Source: Chinchilla lanigera
Taxonomy: Eukaryota > Chordata > Mammalia > Rodentia > Chinchillidae
Reading direction: 5' to 3'
Length of the DNA: 64,000 nucleotides
Assembly (NCBI RefSeq): GCF_000276665.1
Contig: NW_004955447.1
Location: 10,427,263 to 10,491,262, forward strand
Within the stretch, counting starts at the first letter, position 1, and every line of letters begins with the position of its first letter. Of this stretch, positions 34,810-46,275 are shown one piece after another. Under the pieces are notes generated by a model, which worked only from the letters and a program-made list of their open reading frames with translations, did no database searches and was not told the DNA's origin. The position numbers were made by a program, and so were the translations under genes.

Positions 34810-35879
34810 ACAGACATTCAAGGCCGTCAGGAATAACTGATTAAGAAAGCTAAACCTTGTCCAGTCTAATCATTTTATAGGTCTGTTAAATGAGACATAC
34901 AAAATACATTTCCTAAATCTCAAGCACATAACAGGGGACTGAAAAAGTAAAAGCGTGAGTTCTAACTGCCAGTTTAGGTCCATTATAGGAGCGTGCCCTG
35001 AATCCAGTCAGTCACCAGGAACAACAAACAAGTCACAGGGATTAAAAATGTAAATTACAGTGTTAATTTGATTAAATTCACATTATTCAACATGTCATTT
35101 TCATCTTAACAGAGGTTTTCCAAGCTAACCTGCTGCAGAACGTAACTGTAACATGGTTTTAGCTGAGTATCCTGCTAGTAAATCTGCAGCCACTGGAAAA
35201 AATATACTAATAGAATTTACTTAATTTCAATATTTTCTCCATTTTTCTTAATGTATGGGGAGATAAGCAGCTTCATAAAAGTATGACTTTTATTACTTTA
35301 CATTTCACAATCAATTTCTCATAGTTTTCCAAGTTAAAACCTATGACTCCTAGTTGTCAGCCTCTAATTATCTGAACAGTACTATAATAGAACCTTCTGA
35401 AATACTTTTTTCAAATACCAAATAACTGTATTTTCTATCTGGAAAAATATTAACTGGGGAATAATATAAATTTCCAGTTACAATAATGGGAGTTTTTTTA
35501 AAAACTGCAAAGAGCGACTGAATTATATTCTCAAAAATATTTAAAGGCAAGAGGAGTACCTCAGAATGTTAAAGAAAAAGATACAAGCTATACATGTATT
35601 ATGGTAAATATGTGAAGAAATTTCACAGCTACATATTTTTAAAAAGGCACAGAATTATGTCAAAATAGGAATAAATTTTATTATCATTTAAAAAGCTTGA
35701 TAGTGAAAAAGTGAGGCACTACCAATCCCAAACCTCAAATTTAAAAGAAAAATTGAGTTACACAACTTCCTAATTTTTTTGATTGTTTTAAAATCAGGAC
35801 AATTCTTATAAATAGAGTGTTTCCACTCTCCTGCTATGACTATCTCTTACTCATATCATTTAAAAATTTTTTAAATTTC
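34810..35879. other. unique AT-rich sequence, no gene seen
   Basis: A 60-codon minus frame at 35368-35550 is the only notable frame, without motifs. Confidence 0.55.
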
Positions 35880-35959
35880 ATTTTAAAGAGATTTGAAAAA
35901 AAGAACAACAGCACATTGCCAACAACATAGTCAAAAATAAAACAAAGCAAAAACAATAA

Positions 35960-36205
35960 GAATGACACAGGGTTTCAGAACAAAATGATAGAGATTGTCA
36001 GTGGTTGTCATATTATAAATTTTCATCTTCTTGATCAGATTGCCAGATGTAAGAGTGCAGGATTGATCAAACCATTAAAGAGAATAAAAAAAAAAAGTAT
36101 AAACAGTACAGATATTCACCAAACAAGATGATAGGAATTCAACAATGGTTGTTATATTGAATATTGTTGTCTTCAAATTAGTTGTTCAGATGACCAGACA
36201 TACTC
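35960..36205. repeat. diverged ~143-bp tandem duplication
   Basis: The segment from about 35980 (caaaatgatagagattgtca, gtggttgtcatattataaat) recurs from about 36124 (caagatgataggaattcaac, aatggttgttatattgaata). The order of matching words is kept over roughly 80 bases, with A-rich sequence between. Divergence is substantial, so it is old. Confidence 0.55.
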
Positions 36206-36769
36206 AACACATCTCATTTCTAATCTATTACTTATGTTCTATAAATTCTAAAGTGGCAAGATAACAGTACCTCAGCCATGTATCATTTTGTTTATCCTTA
36301 TTTATTACCTAAACTTCATGTTTATACTTCAGATTCAGTCTGCCCAAATTACGCAGAAAAAGTAGACAATGGATATGAAATAAAGCCTGGATACATTAAT
36401 CAACGGATATATATTTTTCTATTTTTATATATATGTAAGTTTATATTTCCAGTAGTTTGCATCCGTCAGTCAGGATATGAGAATTAGCAAACAGCTTTGC
36501 GCAGCTCAAGAAAATGAACAGGTAAGACCACTAATACTTAAGCAAAAATTATGTTTTACTTAAACAATAACTTTGTTATGGGTCATATCTTTATTAAATT
36601 CAGACAGCCCAATAATATAAAAAGCATGTATTTATTTAGGTAATGCAGGACTATCCTCTGGAAACATTTTTTTCATAATTTAGAATCAAGTTAAGAAAAG
36701 AATAGCGACTTGAGTACTTGCAGATAACTTAATGATGCTATCCATAATAATATTTATATATCAACATCC
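36206..36769. other. unique AT-rich sequence, no gene seen
   Basis: A 69-codon plus frame at 36278-36487 is rich in Tyr/Phe/Ile as expected from base composition. No domain. Confidence 0.5.
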
Positions 36770-36890
36770 TCCATCAGATTGTAGATTCAGAAATATGGAG
36801 TTCTCCGCCTACTCTATTTTTCCCCAATCCCAGGGCCCAGTACAGAGTCGATTCTCAGTCAATTTTTTGAACAAACCAATTATTTAGTTC
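36770..36890 (+). repeat. possible L2 LINE 3'-end relic
   Basis: tccccaatcccagggcccag, tacagagtcgattctcagtc and aattttttgaacaaa follow the L2 3' end (cccagcgcctagcacagtaggtgctcaataaatgtttgttga) loosely. Confidence 0.4.
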
Positions 36891-36894
36891 TGGT

Positions 36895-38030
36895 GGATAG
36901 AAGCTACATTTTCAACTTTAAAAATATCGCAAAATTACGATTAACCCGCCTGTTACATTTTTAATGACGCTGCTTTGATGCTGCTCCCTCTGATCTGTCT
37001 ACTCCGCCATCCTTCACGTGATCGCTCTGCTTCCAGAGCTCCGATTAATGAACAAGTCTCCTCTGTGAAGTGTTTCAACCCCAGAACACATCTTTCAGCA
37101 CCTCATCCCACCATCACTTTTTCAGTGATCAAATTTTGGTGCATACACACACATACACATACACACACACTAACTACAACTTTTGTTGAAGATTATAAAA
37201 TGGTCTGAGCTTTTTGTTTGTTTTTGGTTCTTTTTATTTTTTGGTTTTCTTTAGCTTAGAGAAAAAAATATACCATGTGCTACATAATGCCATTTCACAT
37301 CTTTAATCTGTAGCGGCACTGTCACTGAGGAAGGATTTCAAGAATGAAAGCTCAATATAACATTCATGTCTTCCTGATGGAGCTCTGATAAAAAAGAAAC
37401 AAATTCTAATGACAGATATAATTATAAATTAAAGAAAAAACTATATTCCACCCAATCTTTCATTTCTATGGGTGTCTAGTTTATGTAATAAAAAGTATTT
37501 CTTTCTGACTCTTGCCTAACTAAATGCTAATATTTAAAGATTATGTGTTTGTATGCAAAGACAATGCACCTGTATGTGTATCTATTTGTACACACACACA
37601 CATACACACAAATTTCTAGGCATTCCAAAACTGAGAATAAGCTCACGCTATAATTTATGATTTCTTCATGTTAACTATCCTGGGTTATAAATCAAGCTCT
37701 TCACACTCCAGCACACACTAATATTATATATACCATATGTCTCACCTAAAAGTCTTATCTGCATACTTCCCATTGTTTATTTTAAAAATAAATCTTTATT
37801 TTGAAGCACATTTAAAACACAAAATATTTAGACCACAAATACCTAAATATTATCCTAAATGAAAGACAGAAATAAAAAAAAAATCAATGATTAAAAGCAC
37901 TTCATTTTCTCAAAGATTATCTTTTTTCTCATTCTTAAATGCTTCTCTGAGATCACTAAGATCAGGTGAGCCATAGTCGCAGCAGGTATTTTAACCTCAC
38001 ATTTACTCCTCCTCTGCCTGCAAGGAGGCC
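36895..38030. other. unique sequence with short CA tracts
   Basis: Imperfect (CA)n at about 37144-37170 and 37591-37610. The 77-codon plus frame at 36975-37208 ends in the first of these and has no domain. Confidence 0.55.
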
Positions 38031-38034
38031 AAGA

Positions 38035-38145
38035 TGTGGACAGGAGTGACTTTTCCAAGATTAATCACACAGCACTGACAGGGTCAGGATTTTAAATCTG
38101 CCAGGTTCACACCCATTCTCTTCTCTAATACATTCTATTCCCCAT
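38035..38145 (-). repeat. MIR SINE relic (antisense)
   Basis: gacttttccaagattaatca, cacagcactgacagggtcag, gattttaaatctgccaggtt and cacacccattctcttctcta follow the antisense MIR 5' half (cttgcccaaggtcacacagctagtaagtggcagagccaggattcgaacccagg). Confidence 0.55.
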
Positions 38146-38149
38146 CAAA

Positions 38150-39990
38150 TACGTTTCTTAAAATTCTCCATTTGTTTAAGCTTTGCATTGCCTAAGAATT
38201 TCATCTCCTTCACCAGTCTATTGACAACTATCTTCACAGTAAACTGGCATTTGCAATTGATGTCTACTGCAAATGTTTGCAGGTCCTTCTCTATGCAAGT
38301 ACTTTCCTTTACACAAATATGCAGGAAAAATGGAGTTTTCATCATGATGGCTTCAAAACCTTGGAAGGTCTGCGTATCAACTGCCATTCTAAAATTTTAT
38401 CTACTGGTAGGTAATTTTCCCCAAAACTCATTATTAACGCCAATTCATAGATCTGTTGATTAAAGTAGTCTACTAAAATTCTGAGATTTAGGAACTTTGG
38501 AGTTTTAATCAAAGCAGCAGTTAGTATAGTGTTCCATATGGAAAACTAAAGATAACAGACATTTGAGAAAAAACGTATCATAAATTATGTTATTTAGTTT
38601 TTCAGTGAAGGTACTGAAAGCCTCTAGCTTGAGAAGTCAGGGCAAGGTGTAAAGGTCCCTGTCTGTCCCCAGCACATCAGAGGAACTGCTATTCACAGCC
38701 AGGAGGGAGGGTATGCGTGAAGCACCTGAGCAGTACAGTATCACAAATGCAGGACGTCCACACCTACTCAGTTTATTTACACTTTAGATGACCAACTCCT
38801 AAATGCCACTGATATTTTCTACCTTTGCTATTATATTCGAAGTGATCATTCCGAGAAGCAATGAGTCTGTACATCTGTCTAGCCTTTGTTAAATCAAAAG
38901 CTTACATAAAAGGGTTGACTGAGCCATGGCAGATACAAGCAGGAAAAGCCCTATGTCCTGACAGAACCAGGAGCAGGGCTAAGCACAGCCTTTTGTTCTT
39001 AGAGTCTCTTTTCAGCCTATAGTTTCTTAACTAATTAACCTTCCTGTCTCCCCTGTCTTTCATGCTGTGGGCCTTGTAACTTAGTGCATCTCAGAATTTT
39101 TCTCTCACCACCTTAAACTCCAAACCTTAGTAAGGGGAGAAAAAAAATCCCATGAGAAGAAAAATAACACTCCAATTATGAACATTTTTTTAAGTTGAAC
39201 GTTTCTGCCCTGCAGATGGAACAGAGGGAGAGAGGAGGTATCATTTTTTATGCGTTCACGGTAAAATACATATGATACATATTCAGCCCGTAGGTTATTC
39301 AAATCAGTTATCGAGACTTTGGATTACACATAATGTGGATGAAACACAACCGCTAACGTCTCAAAGATGTTCAGGTAAGTTTCTTTCAAAAATATGAATT
39401 TATGTGTGAATAAATGAGTATTGCTAGTTATGAAACTCTTAGGCGATGTTATTTTTTAGCGCCACTATCTACAATAATGTTTTTTACATCAAGTAAAGAA
39501 GTTAGCGGAAGCCTAATAGAGTAGAGAGTAAGTATGTCTCCTCCTAAGAAGCAGACAACAATATAATTACACACTGACGTCTAGTTCTGAGATCCTATCA
39601 GTTTTCCCTTATTCTGCAAGCATGAAGTACCAGGCAAAAACCAACATGGTTTTCTAAAGCATAAATGCTTTAAAACCTAGTTAAAGTTCTCCTGTCATAA
39701 ACTTAGAGGAAGTGTGCATAAAAACAAAGTAGTCAATTTCATCTGTAAACATCAATGACTTTTTTTTTATTTCTAACTTATAAACACATCATCCTTTAAA
39801 AAAGCAAATAATAATTCTGTGAATAAATAGGCTGATTTCCAGACTTCTAAAGAAGGCTTTCTATTTACATAGTAATTTGGCACATGTCCATCAATAAATA
39901 TTCTGACGAATTAATCAAAGAGATATTAAATATAAACATATTTATAATATTTTTGAATAATTCCAGTGAGAATATGATAATCAAGCCTCT
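38150..39990. other. unique AT-rich sequence, no gene seen
   Basis: Overlapping opposite-strand frames at 38145-38463 (80 and 91 codons) cover the same DNA. Neither shows a recognisable domain. Confidence 0.5.
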
Positions 39991-40026
39991 TATTTTGAGA
40001 TTACTTTCTATTTTGAGATTACTTCC
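39991..40026. repeat. 18-bp tandem duplication
   Basis: tattttgagattactttc (39991-40008) is followed directly by tattttgagattacttcc (40009-40026), one mismatch in 18. Confidence 0.9.
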
Positions 40027-40145
40027 TAAATGAAGTCCTTCTACCACTATGTTCCTCTACTAACTCACTTTAACTATGGCATCTAATGTATATTTCTCCA
40101 TGCTAGCTGTGCCACAAATGCTTTAAAGTAGTCAATTCTTCCTGA

Positions 40146-40345
40146 GTCAGGCATGCTGTTGCAGGCCTCTATTCCCAGCATTATGAGAGGCTGAGGCAGG
40201 AGGATCATGAATTGAAGTCCATCCTGGGCAATTCAGTAATGTAGCAAGACACTATCTCAAAAGAAAAAAAATTAGAGTCGCGGGTGTTGCTCCATGTAAA
40301 AACCCTCAGTTTAATCCCAAGTACTACAAATCCAAACCAACAAGA
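40146..40345 (+). mobile_element. B4-like dimeric SINE (B1 + ID halves)
   Basis: Left part B1-like: caggcatgctgttgcaggcc, ctattcccagcattatgaga, ggctgaggcaggaggatcat, cctgggcaattcagtaatgt and agcaagacactatctcaaaa. After an A-rich linker, an ID-like right part follows (gagtcgcgggtgttgctcca, ccctcagtttaatcccaagt, actacaaa). Head-to-tail B1+ID fusion of the B4 / B1-dID kind, well diverged. Confidence 0.75.
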
Positions 40346-40349
40346 AACA

Positions 40350-41000
40350 GCAATAAAAAACTGTCATGTTGGCTAAAGAAATATCATTCAATGTCCTTTG
40401 AACATTTAAATTCTCTCTTTCCTGAATTCCGAACCCTTCATTGCCGGCCTCGTCTCTGTTCTTTTGTGAATCCTTTCCAGTCACACCATGGTATCTCTGA
40501 ACCACTGTACCACTATGAGTCTTTATCACCTGAATTTATGATTTCTAATAATACTGCCAGTAAATGTCTGTGTTGCTGAAAAGTTACCATGAAACTTATG
40601 GTGAATATGCCCTAAGGAGTTCACACAACAATAATACAACTCAGGAAAATAATAACGTAAATCTTCCACAAATTACCAAGCCACTTATAGGCTGACATTT
40701 TTATTCTGGGCATTTTGTGAAAAGACTCTCCCTCACTTGCTTTTCCCAGTATCTAAAGAAAATAAATCATGAGATTTTACATGTCACAAATGCTTGCAAT
40801 TTCATAACAGACTGTGGACATATCATATGCATTACAGCTATGGCAACAACTTTAGTGAGAATGAAGAAAATGTGGAATTAGACTTACATGTTACTTAGGT
40901 CTGGAAACCCTATTAATGGTGACAAGATGCTAGGCATGATTTCAAACACTAAGCAAAGAACATTTCAAAGATTCTCACACATTACTACCACAAGTTCAAC
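40350..41000. other. unique sequence, no gene seen
   Basis: Frames of 62 and 72 codons on opposite strands at 40311-40579, unassigned. Confidence 0.45.
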
Positions 41001-41420
41001 AAAGAACAACACACTCCCTCCCAGTTTTGGAAGTCCACAGACACTGAGACATTATCGCCAAGATGTGGAGTGCTGTCCTGAACGCGGCTAGCACTGCAGG
41101 TCGTATTCTTGAAGTGGCAGACCCTGAGCTGGCGCTGTTGTACCACGGAAGGTTTACTGGAACAGCACCCAAAGAGCAGGAAGCGAAGTGAGGCTGACTC
41201 TAATGGGGGTATCACACACGGCTGGACCTGTTTCGCAAGAAGCCTGCAAATGGCACTTCAGGGTGATCCTGGAACAGGCCATGGAGAGGGTCTGGGACGC
41301 CCATGCCTGACTACTCATTGGGTCAAGGCTGCTGTACAACCGAAGCAGAATTCTGAACTAGGCACCTCTTTGGCTGCAGGAAGATCATGCAGAATTCAGT
41401 TGTGAGTTCAAGGTAGCCTC
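41000..41420. other. less AT-rich block with overlapping frames, unidentified
   Basis: Compositionally distinct from its surroundings, with frames on both strands (76 codons minus at 40985-41215, 98 codons plus at 41109-41405) and a 42-codon plus frame from the ATG at 41062. I recognise no protein in any of them. A decayed processed pseudogene is possible, but no poly-A tail or target duplication is evident. Confidence 0.3.
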
Positions 41421-41424
41421 ACCT

Positions 41425-42160
41425 CAGGTAACTGGGATAATTCAGTATTAAGGGGGCAGGTGGATCTGGACAGTGTAAACAATATCCTTGACCAACTAAT
41501 TTGTTTTATATGGGGAGAAGCTAGGAGATTTAAAAAGAAACTGATGTAAAATTAATGTTCAGTACCCATTAACATTAGTCCACTGTAGCAAAAGCCTTAG
41601 AGCTCATTGGTCTTTCCCAAGGACTTCCTATTGCTTCTGGGACCAGGACATCTGTTTTACTTCACTAAAATCAGAAATGCTTAAGCAGGACTGCTGGCCC
41701 GTTGCAGTGGTGTTCCAAATGTATCCACATTACATGCTGCACTGAAGTGCTCCCGATGTGTGAATGCACACACAGAGGAAGCTGGGCCTGGGGATGCGGC
41801 CGGGCTTGCCCAGAGGTATAAAATGATCCTTGTTACCCGCAGGACTGTGCCCCTCAGCACCCATCGCTGAGGAACCTGAGCTTGAAGTTTGCAACTTCGT
41901 TTTTACTAGAAAACAGTGCTCATCTCTCTGCCATACATCCTGACTGTCCTAATAAATATTCGAAAAGTAAATTTTATTCACCTTGCTAGTATCTGGGCCA
42001 GCCTACTCATCAGTCTGGAGATTGTTGAATCTATTGACATTCAACATAGCAGTCATATAGTCCTGCTGATATTTTCCATTGCCTAGAAGCTCATAAAACC
42101 CTTAACTATTCAGAGAGAAGTCACATTTTGCTCTTTTTTTTAAAAAAAATGGTATATCTT
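41425..42160. other. unique sequence, no gene seen
   Basis: A TATA-like gaggtataaaatg lies at 41815-41827, but with no exon downstream I do not call it a promoter. Confidence 0.45.
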
Positions 42161-42180
42161 TTACACATAGTTCTTTATGG

Positions 42181-42273
42181 GGTTTTTTGGTTTTTTTTTA
42201 GTACCAGGAATCAACTTTGGGACCTCGTGCTTGGCAGGCAGGCGCTTGTGCCGCTGAGCTATATCCCCAGGCC
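42181..42273 (-). mobile_element. ID SINE with imperfect target-site duplication (antisense)
   Basis: T-rich tail, agtaccaggaatcaactttg, ttggcaggcaggcgcttgtg and ccgctgagctatatcccca. Flanks tacacatagttctt (from 42162) and tacgcatagttcctt (42274-42288) look like a mutated target duplication. Confidence 0.88.
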
Positions 42274-42541
42274 TACGCATAGTTCCTTAAACCAAAAATA
42301 ATTTATCAATCAAATGGTGAGTGGGGTGAGTGGATTTTAATACGAATGTCCATCAAATTAGCACAAGAATAGTTCTTAAACTCTCCAATCTGTGTTCTAT
42401 ATATTTGAGTCATGTATTTTATCATTTCATCCAGTATTTTACTTATATTATACTCTCTTTCTAGAATTTCTCTTTTGCAAGTGCTTTGTCTTATTACTTT
42501 TGTGCCACTTTCACTTTATTAGAACTAAATGATTAAATTAG

Positions 42542-42653
42542 TTTGTTTTTTTGCTTGTTTTGTTTTGTTTGTTTTTTTCCAGTACGGAGAATAGAACTCA
42601 TGACCTTGTGCTTTCCAGGCAGGCGCTGTGCTACTGAGCTAAATCCCCAGCCC
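42542..42653 (-). mobile_element. ID SINE with 17-bp target-site duplication (antisense)
   Basis: TTTTG-rich tail, ccagtacggagaatagaact, gctttccaggcaggcgctgt and gctactgagctaaatcccca. Flanked by ctaaatgattaaattag (42525-42541) and ctaaatgaataaattag (42654-42670), 16 of 17 identical. Confidence 0.95.
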
Positions 42654-42989
42654 CTAAATGAATAAATTAGATAATATTAAGGTCAGCAAATAATGAATGC
42701 TCATATACTGTCACTACCATTTTTCCATCTATCTACAAATTTATATATATTTATATATACTTAGCTTAATCTTGTCAGACTCTAGTACCAATGTAATTGT
42801 CTAACGTCATGTGTTTATGTTTAATTTAAAAATCCATATTTTTCATATTCACCTTTTTATTGTTAGCAGTCTTATTTTAAAAGCGTATATATGATCCGTA
42901 ATTAAAAACAATAAATAAAATTAATCACTACCAGTATAACTGTATTTGATATTATTATAGGCAGCTGAGTTAGATAGAAATATTATAGG

Positions 42990-43548
42990 CAGTCAGACAG
43001 GGCCAGGCCCCCCCAAGGAGCCAGTATGGAAGACAAGATACCTTGCAAATGGAGAGGTATTTGCTAAGGGCCAGACCTCAAGACAAAGGAATAAACAAAT
43101 GCACCCACACACCTCCCTGAATATGGACCTCAGAGACTGATATTCTAAACAGGTAGCAATCACCCTGAAAAAGCCAGGAAGAGTCACTAGCCCAACCCCA
43201 TACAGGAAAAGCCCCTGTTCGGTATTCATAGCCACTTGCTATGTGACTCACTTTCCCTTTTGATCCTGATTTAATCAAGTTTACCTGAACAATTATACTT
43301 GTAATCTTATTGGCTGACCATAGTTTTGTCCCACCTCATGCCCACCTTGTAATTTCCCATTTTCCCCCTATCTTGGACCTGCCTTACCTCGTGGTTTTGC
43401 TCTATGAAGTCCCTGGGAAGGAGAAAGTCCTTGAAAACCCACTCAGGCCCCTTCTGTCCCTCTCTTGGACAGAAGCTTTCTTCCCCTCAATAAATATAGT
43501 CTGCTCTCAACCTCCATTGTTGAATGAATATTGTTCCTAATATTCATT
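42990..43548 (+). mobile_element. solo LTR of an endogenous retrovirus (class I-like)
   Basis: A roughly 550-bp block that differs in composition from its flanks, with the layout of a gammaretrovirus-type LTR: an inverted CCAAT box (ttattggctg near 43299-43308), a TATA-like tctatgaa near 43400, and a polyadenylation signal (ctcaataaatat at about 43486) followed by a T/G-rich end (cctccattgttgaatgaata). No gag, pol or env coding sequence adjoins it, so it is a solo LTR left by recombination, or a fragment. Exact ends and target duplication are not resolved. The 66-80-codon frames inside it are not genes. Confidence 0.65.
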
Positions 43549-43549
43549 C

Positions 43550-43934
43550 TTTGATTTTAGAGAATATGAACTTATCCCAGATAGAATTCAGGTTGGGAGT
43601 TTCTATTTTCCTGTATTAATATTATATACATTGGAACTGAATTCTGGAACAGAATATTAAACTCATGCTAGAACATTTCAAATTAAAAACATGTACTGTG
43701 AATGTATAAACAATTTGAATCATTGATATTCATCTTTGTCATATATCTTGGGAGCATGGCATACCTCTCCAGTTGGTTAATACTTGTCTTGGGTATCTTT
43801 TAAAATATTTATCGTGTTCTTTGCACAGATCGTATTAGGGTTATTTGCAAATATTTGAAATATTTTTGGCTATTGTGTACAAAAAATTTTAGAGCAAAAT
43901 TTCAAACCTATTTTACTTCCATATAGGAAATCTA
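43550..43934. other. unique sequence, no gene seen
   Basis: AT-rich, no open frame of note and no repeat recognised. Confidence 0.5.
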
Positions 43935-43935
43935 A

Positions 43936-44075
43936 ATCAGGCATGCTGGCACATGTCTATAATCCTGGTAGTCTGGAGGCTGAGGCAGAAGGATACCTGT
44001 GAGATTGGGGCCAGCCTGTACCCCATAGTGAGTTCAAGGCCTGCCTGAACTACACAGCAAGACACTATCACAAAG
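43936..44075 (+). mobile_element. B1 SINE with 29-bp duplication
   Basis: caggcatgctggcacatgtc, tataatcctggtagtctgga, ggccagcctgtaccccatag, tgagttcaaggcctgcctga, actacacagcaagacactat. The paired agcctgtacc / tgcctgaact units mark the internal duplication. The copy is diverged. Confidence 0.85.
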
Positions 44076-44147
44076 AGAGATACCGAGAGCAAGAGAAAGA
44101 GAGAGACACAGAGACAGAGAGAGAAAGAGGGAGGAAGAAGAAGAAAT
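44076..44147. repeat. GA-rich simple repeat grown from the B1 tail
   Basis: A purine tract of gaga, agac and gaag units directly after the B1 right end, in place of a plain A-tail. Confidence 0.9.
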
Positions 44148-44149
44148 CC

Positions 44150-44530
44150 ATGATTTTTTAGAGTTTTTTCATCAGACTACATTACTAAACACAAATTTCA
44201 AAAATAAATATTTATATTTCAAACAAGGTAAATGAACTGAAAGTATACAAGATGAACAGAAATAGATCATTAACATGACAGTTTTAAACCAACATATTTA
44301 TCCATTTTTGGTTTATAATTAAGAAAAAGTCCCCAAAATCTGCAAAGTAATTCTCTTAATGGTGACATAAAAATTGTATCTTTCTGTCATTTTCTAGTGG
44401 AAAATAGTTGTTAAACAATGAGGATTAGTTGAATTAACACATGAAAGATTAAATAAATAGCTTATGAGAGTTATTTTCAAATGATAATTATAAAAATCAA
44501 TAGCTTACTCCTTTTTAAAAATATTGTCTT
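44150..44530. other. unique AT-rich sequence, no gene seen
   Basis: No open frame above 60 codons and no repeat recognised. Confidence 0.5.
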
Positions 44531-44534
44531 TATG

Positions 44535-44685
44535 TTTTATGTACATTATGATCCTTAAACATTACAAAAATATGTGTGATAATTAAAATTATCCCCTCAT
44601 TCTTCAAATTTGAGAAACCAAGTACAAAGGATATATCCTGGCACAATTAGTAAATCAGAATTTGAGTCACAGTAGTAGTAAGGAC
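44535..44685 (-). repeat. MIR SINE relic (antisense)
   Basis: gatccttaaacattacaaaa, ataattaaaattatcccctc, attcttcaaatttgagaaac, gcacaattagtaaatcagaa and tttgagtcacag match the antisense MIR core in order. Confidence 0.55.
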
Positions 44686-44897
44686 CAGAAATCTCCAGAT
44701 ATTCACAGTAACATCTGAGAAAGCAGCAGGATTCCTAACCCTTCAAGAAAGTTTATACTTAAAAAAATCCCATCATGTTTTTCATTCCTAAGTAAATTGC
44801 CTTTACTTCCCAGCATGTTAGGGAAAAAAAAAAAAAAAAACAAAACGCATAGGTGAATGACTTCTTTCTTTCTTAACAAACAAATGGCTCACTAACT

Positions 44898-45054
44898 GGT
44901 TTTTTGTTCGTTTGTTTTCGGACAGGGTCTCCCTGTGCAGTACAGGCTGGCCTTGAGCTCACTTTGTAGCCCAGGCTGGTCTCGAACTTGCAGTGATCCT
45001 CCTGCCTCAGCCTCCCAAGTGTTGGGATTACAGGTGTGAGCCACCACCCTAGCT
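44898..45054 (-). mobile_element. B1 SINE with 29-bp duplication and target-site duplication (antisense)
   Basis: Tail ggttttttgttcgtttgttt, then cagggtctccctgtgcagta, ggctggccttgagctcactt, tgtagcccaggctggtctcg, aagtgttgggattacaggtg. Flanked by tcactaact at 44889-44897 and 45055-45063. The 71-codon minus frame here is SINE translation. Confidence 0.95.
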
Positions 45055-45069
45055 TCACTAACTCTTTAA

Positions 45070-45870
45070 AATCAGAGCTCCCTAACACTGTACTAGAACT
45101 CTTATTGTTTGTTTGACTATTCTACCAGACTGAAGCTGAAGTAAGACATTAATTCATTAATACCCCCACACAGGAATGAGCCTACAGCTCTGATTAACCA
45201 GCCAGAACTCAAGAAGAAATATGTTTCCCAGAAGAACAGAGATGAACAAAAGCGGATCAGACAAGTCTGACTGGGACTGAGGAGGGGCGTGCATCATTGC
45301 TCCTGCAAACACCCTGGAGAACTACATCTGCATGATGGAAATCTGCCTGGAACTTGGTTTAAAAGCATTTATGACACAGAAATCTGACCACGAATGCAAG
45401 GTCAAGGAATGTCAGAGAAATAATGCCAATATTTAGACCTAAAGGACCTACAGCACACGGTAGGGAGGATGAACTACATACAGAAAAAGCAACCATGCTT
45501 ACTGAACTCACACAATGCAATTACCTCCGCAGCAGCCTGCTTTGGTACCCACTGACATTACGTATTTGTTTCTAAGTCAGCACCACAGCTCTCAACGCAT
45601 GACACTTCTGTTATCTTTTTTCCCTATGCACATTGCGAGTCAAATTAAATGGTAAAGAAGCTTTCCCATAACTCCCTTCTTTAAAAAAAGATGTATGTGC
45701 TTTGACCCCTTGAACTAACCTCCCTTCTCAGTTCATAAACAGAGTTTTTGGATGGATCTTTACCATGTAAATATTTTAGCTTGTTCTCAGGTTAATATAC
45801 TAAAAAGGTTATGGGCTTCACTTGAAATAGGAAAATCTCTTTAGAAATGTTTGCAGCCCCAGCACCCTCT
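45070..45870. other. unique sequence, no gene seen
   Basis: No open frame above 60 codons. The region at about 45120-45480 is slightly richer in G+C but unassigned. Confidence 0.5.
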
Positions 45871-45874
45871 CCTG

Positions 45875-46005
45875 AGCACCTGTTTCCTCATCTGATGAGA
45901 AAACCAACCTCACATGACCTTTCTTAGAATTATATAATAAAATATATGCCTAGTGCTTGGGATAGTATTGGCAGTATTGTACATTCGATAAACACAGGGA
46001 TGAAC
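45875..46005 (+). repeat. MIR SINE relic
   Basis: gcacctgtttcctcatctga, tgagaaaaccaacctcacat, taaaatatatgcctagtgct, tgggatagtattggcagt and cgataaacac follow the MIR 3' half (cagtttcctcatctgtaaaatgg ... aagcgcttagaacagtgcctggcac). Confidence 0.55.
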
Positions 46006-46275
46006 TTCTGTGATACAAACTTTCTTAATGGATTAACTCTTTTTTTTAAGCTCAAATAGTGTTTTCAATGGCAAAAGACTTTACAACTATAAGTAATTCG
46101 ATCAGTATTTCATCTTGACAATAAACAAATCCAAAACACAGTGAACAGAATAAAGATAAGAGTTTGAGAGGATTCTGTCTGAGACAACAGAGAATTCTCA
46201 AGTAAGTGAGACATGATCTAACTTGACCACAAAGTAGATCCAGTTCATCCAAACTGTCAGCCTTAAAAAGATACT

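Noticed and set aside
41815..41827. TATA-like gaggtataaaatg as a promoter
   Set aside because: Such words are frequent in AT-rich DNA and no downstream exon or initiator context supports it.
43078..43278. 66-80-codon frames on the minus strand near 43.0-43.3 kb
   Set aside because: They lie antisense inside the solo LTR and have no retroviral or cellular protein signature.
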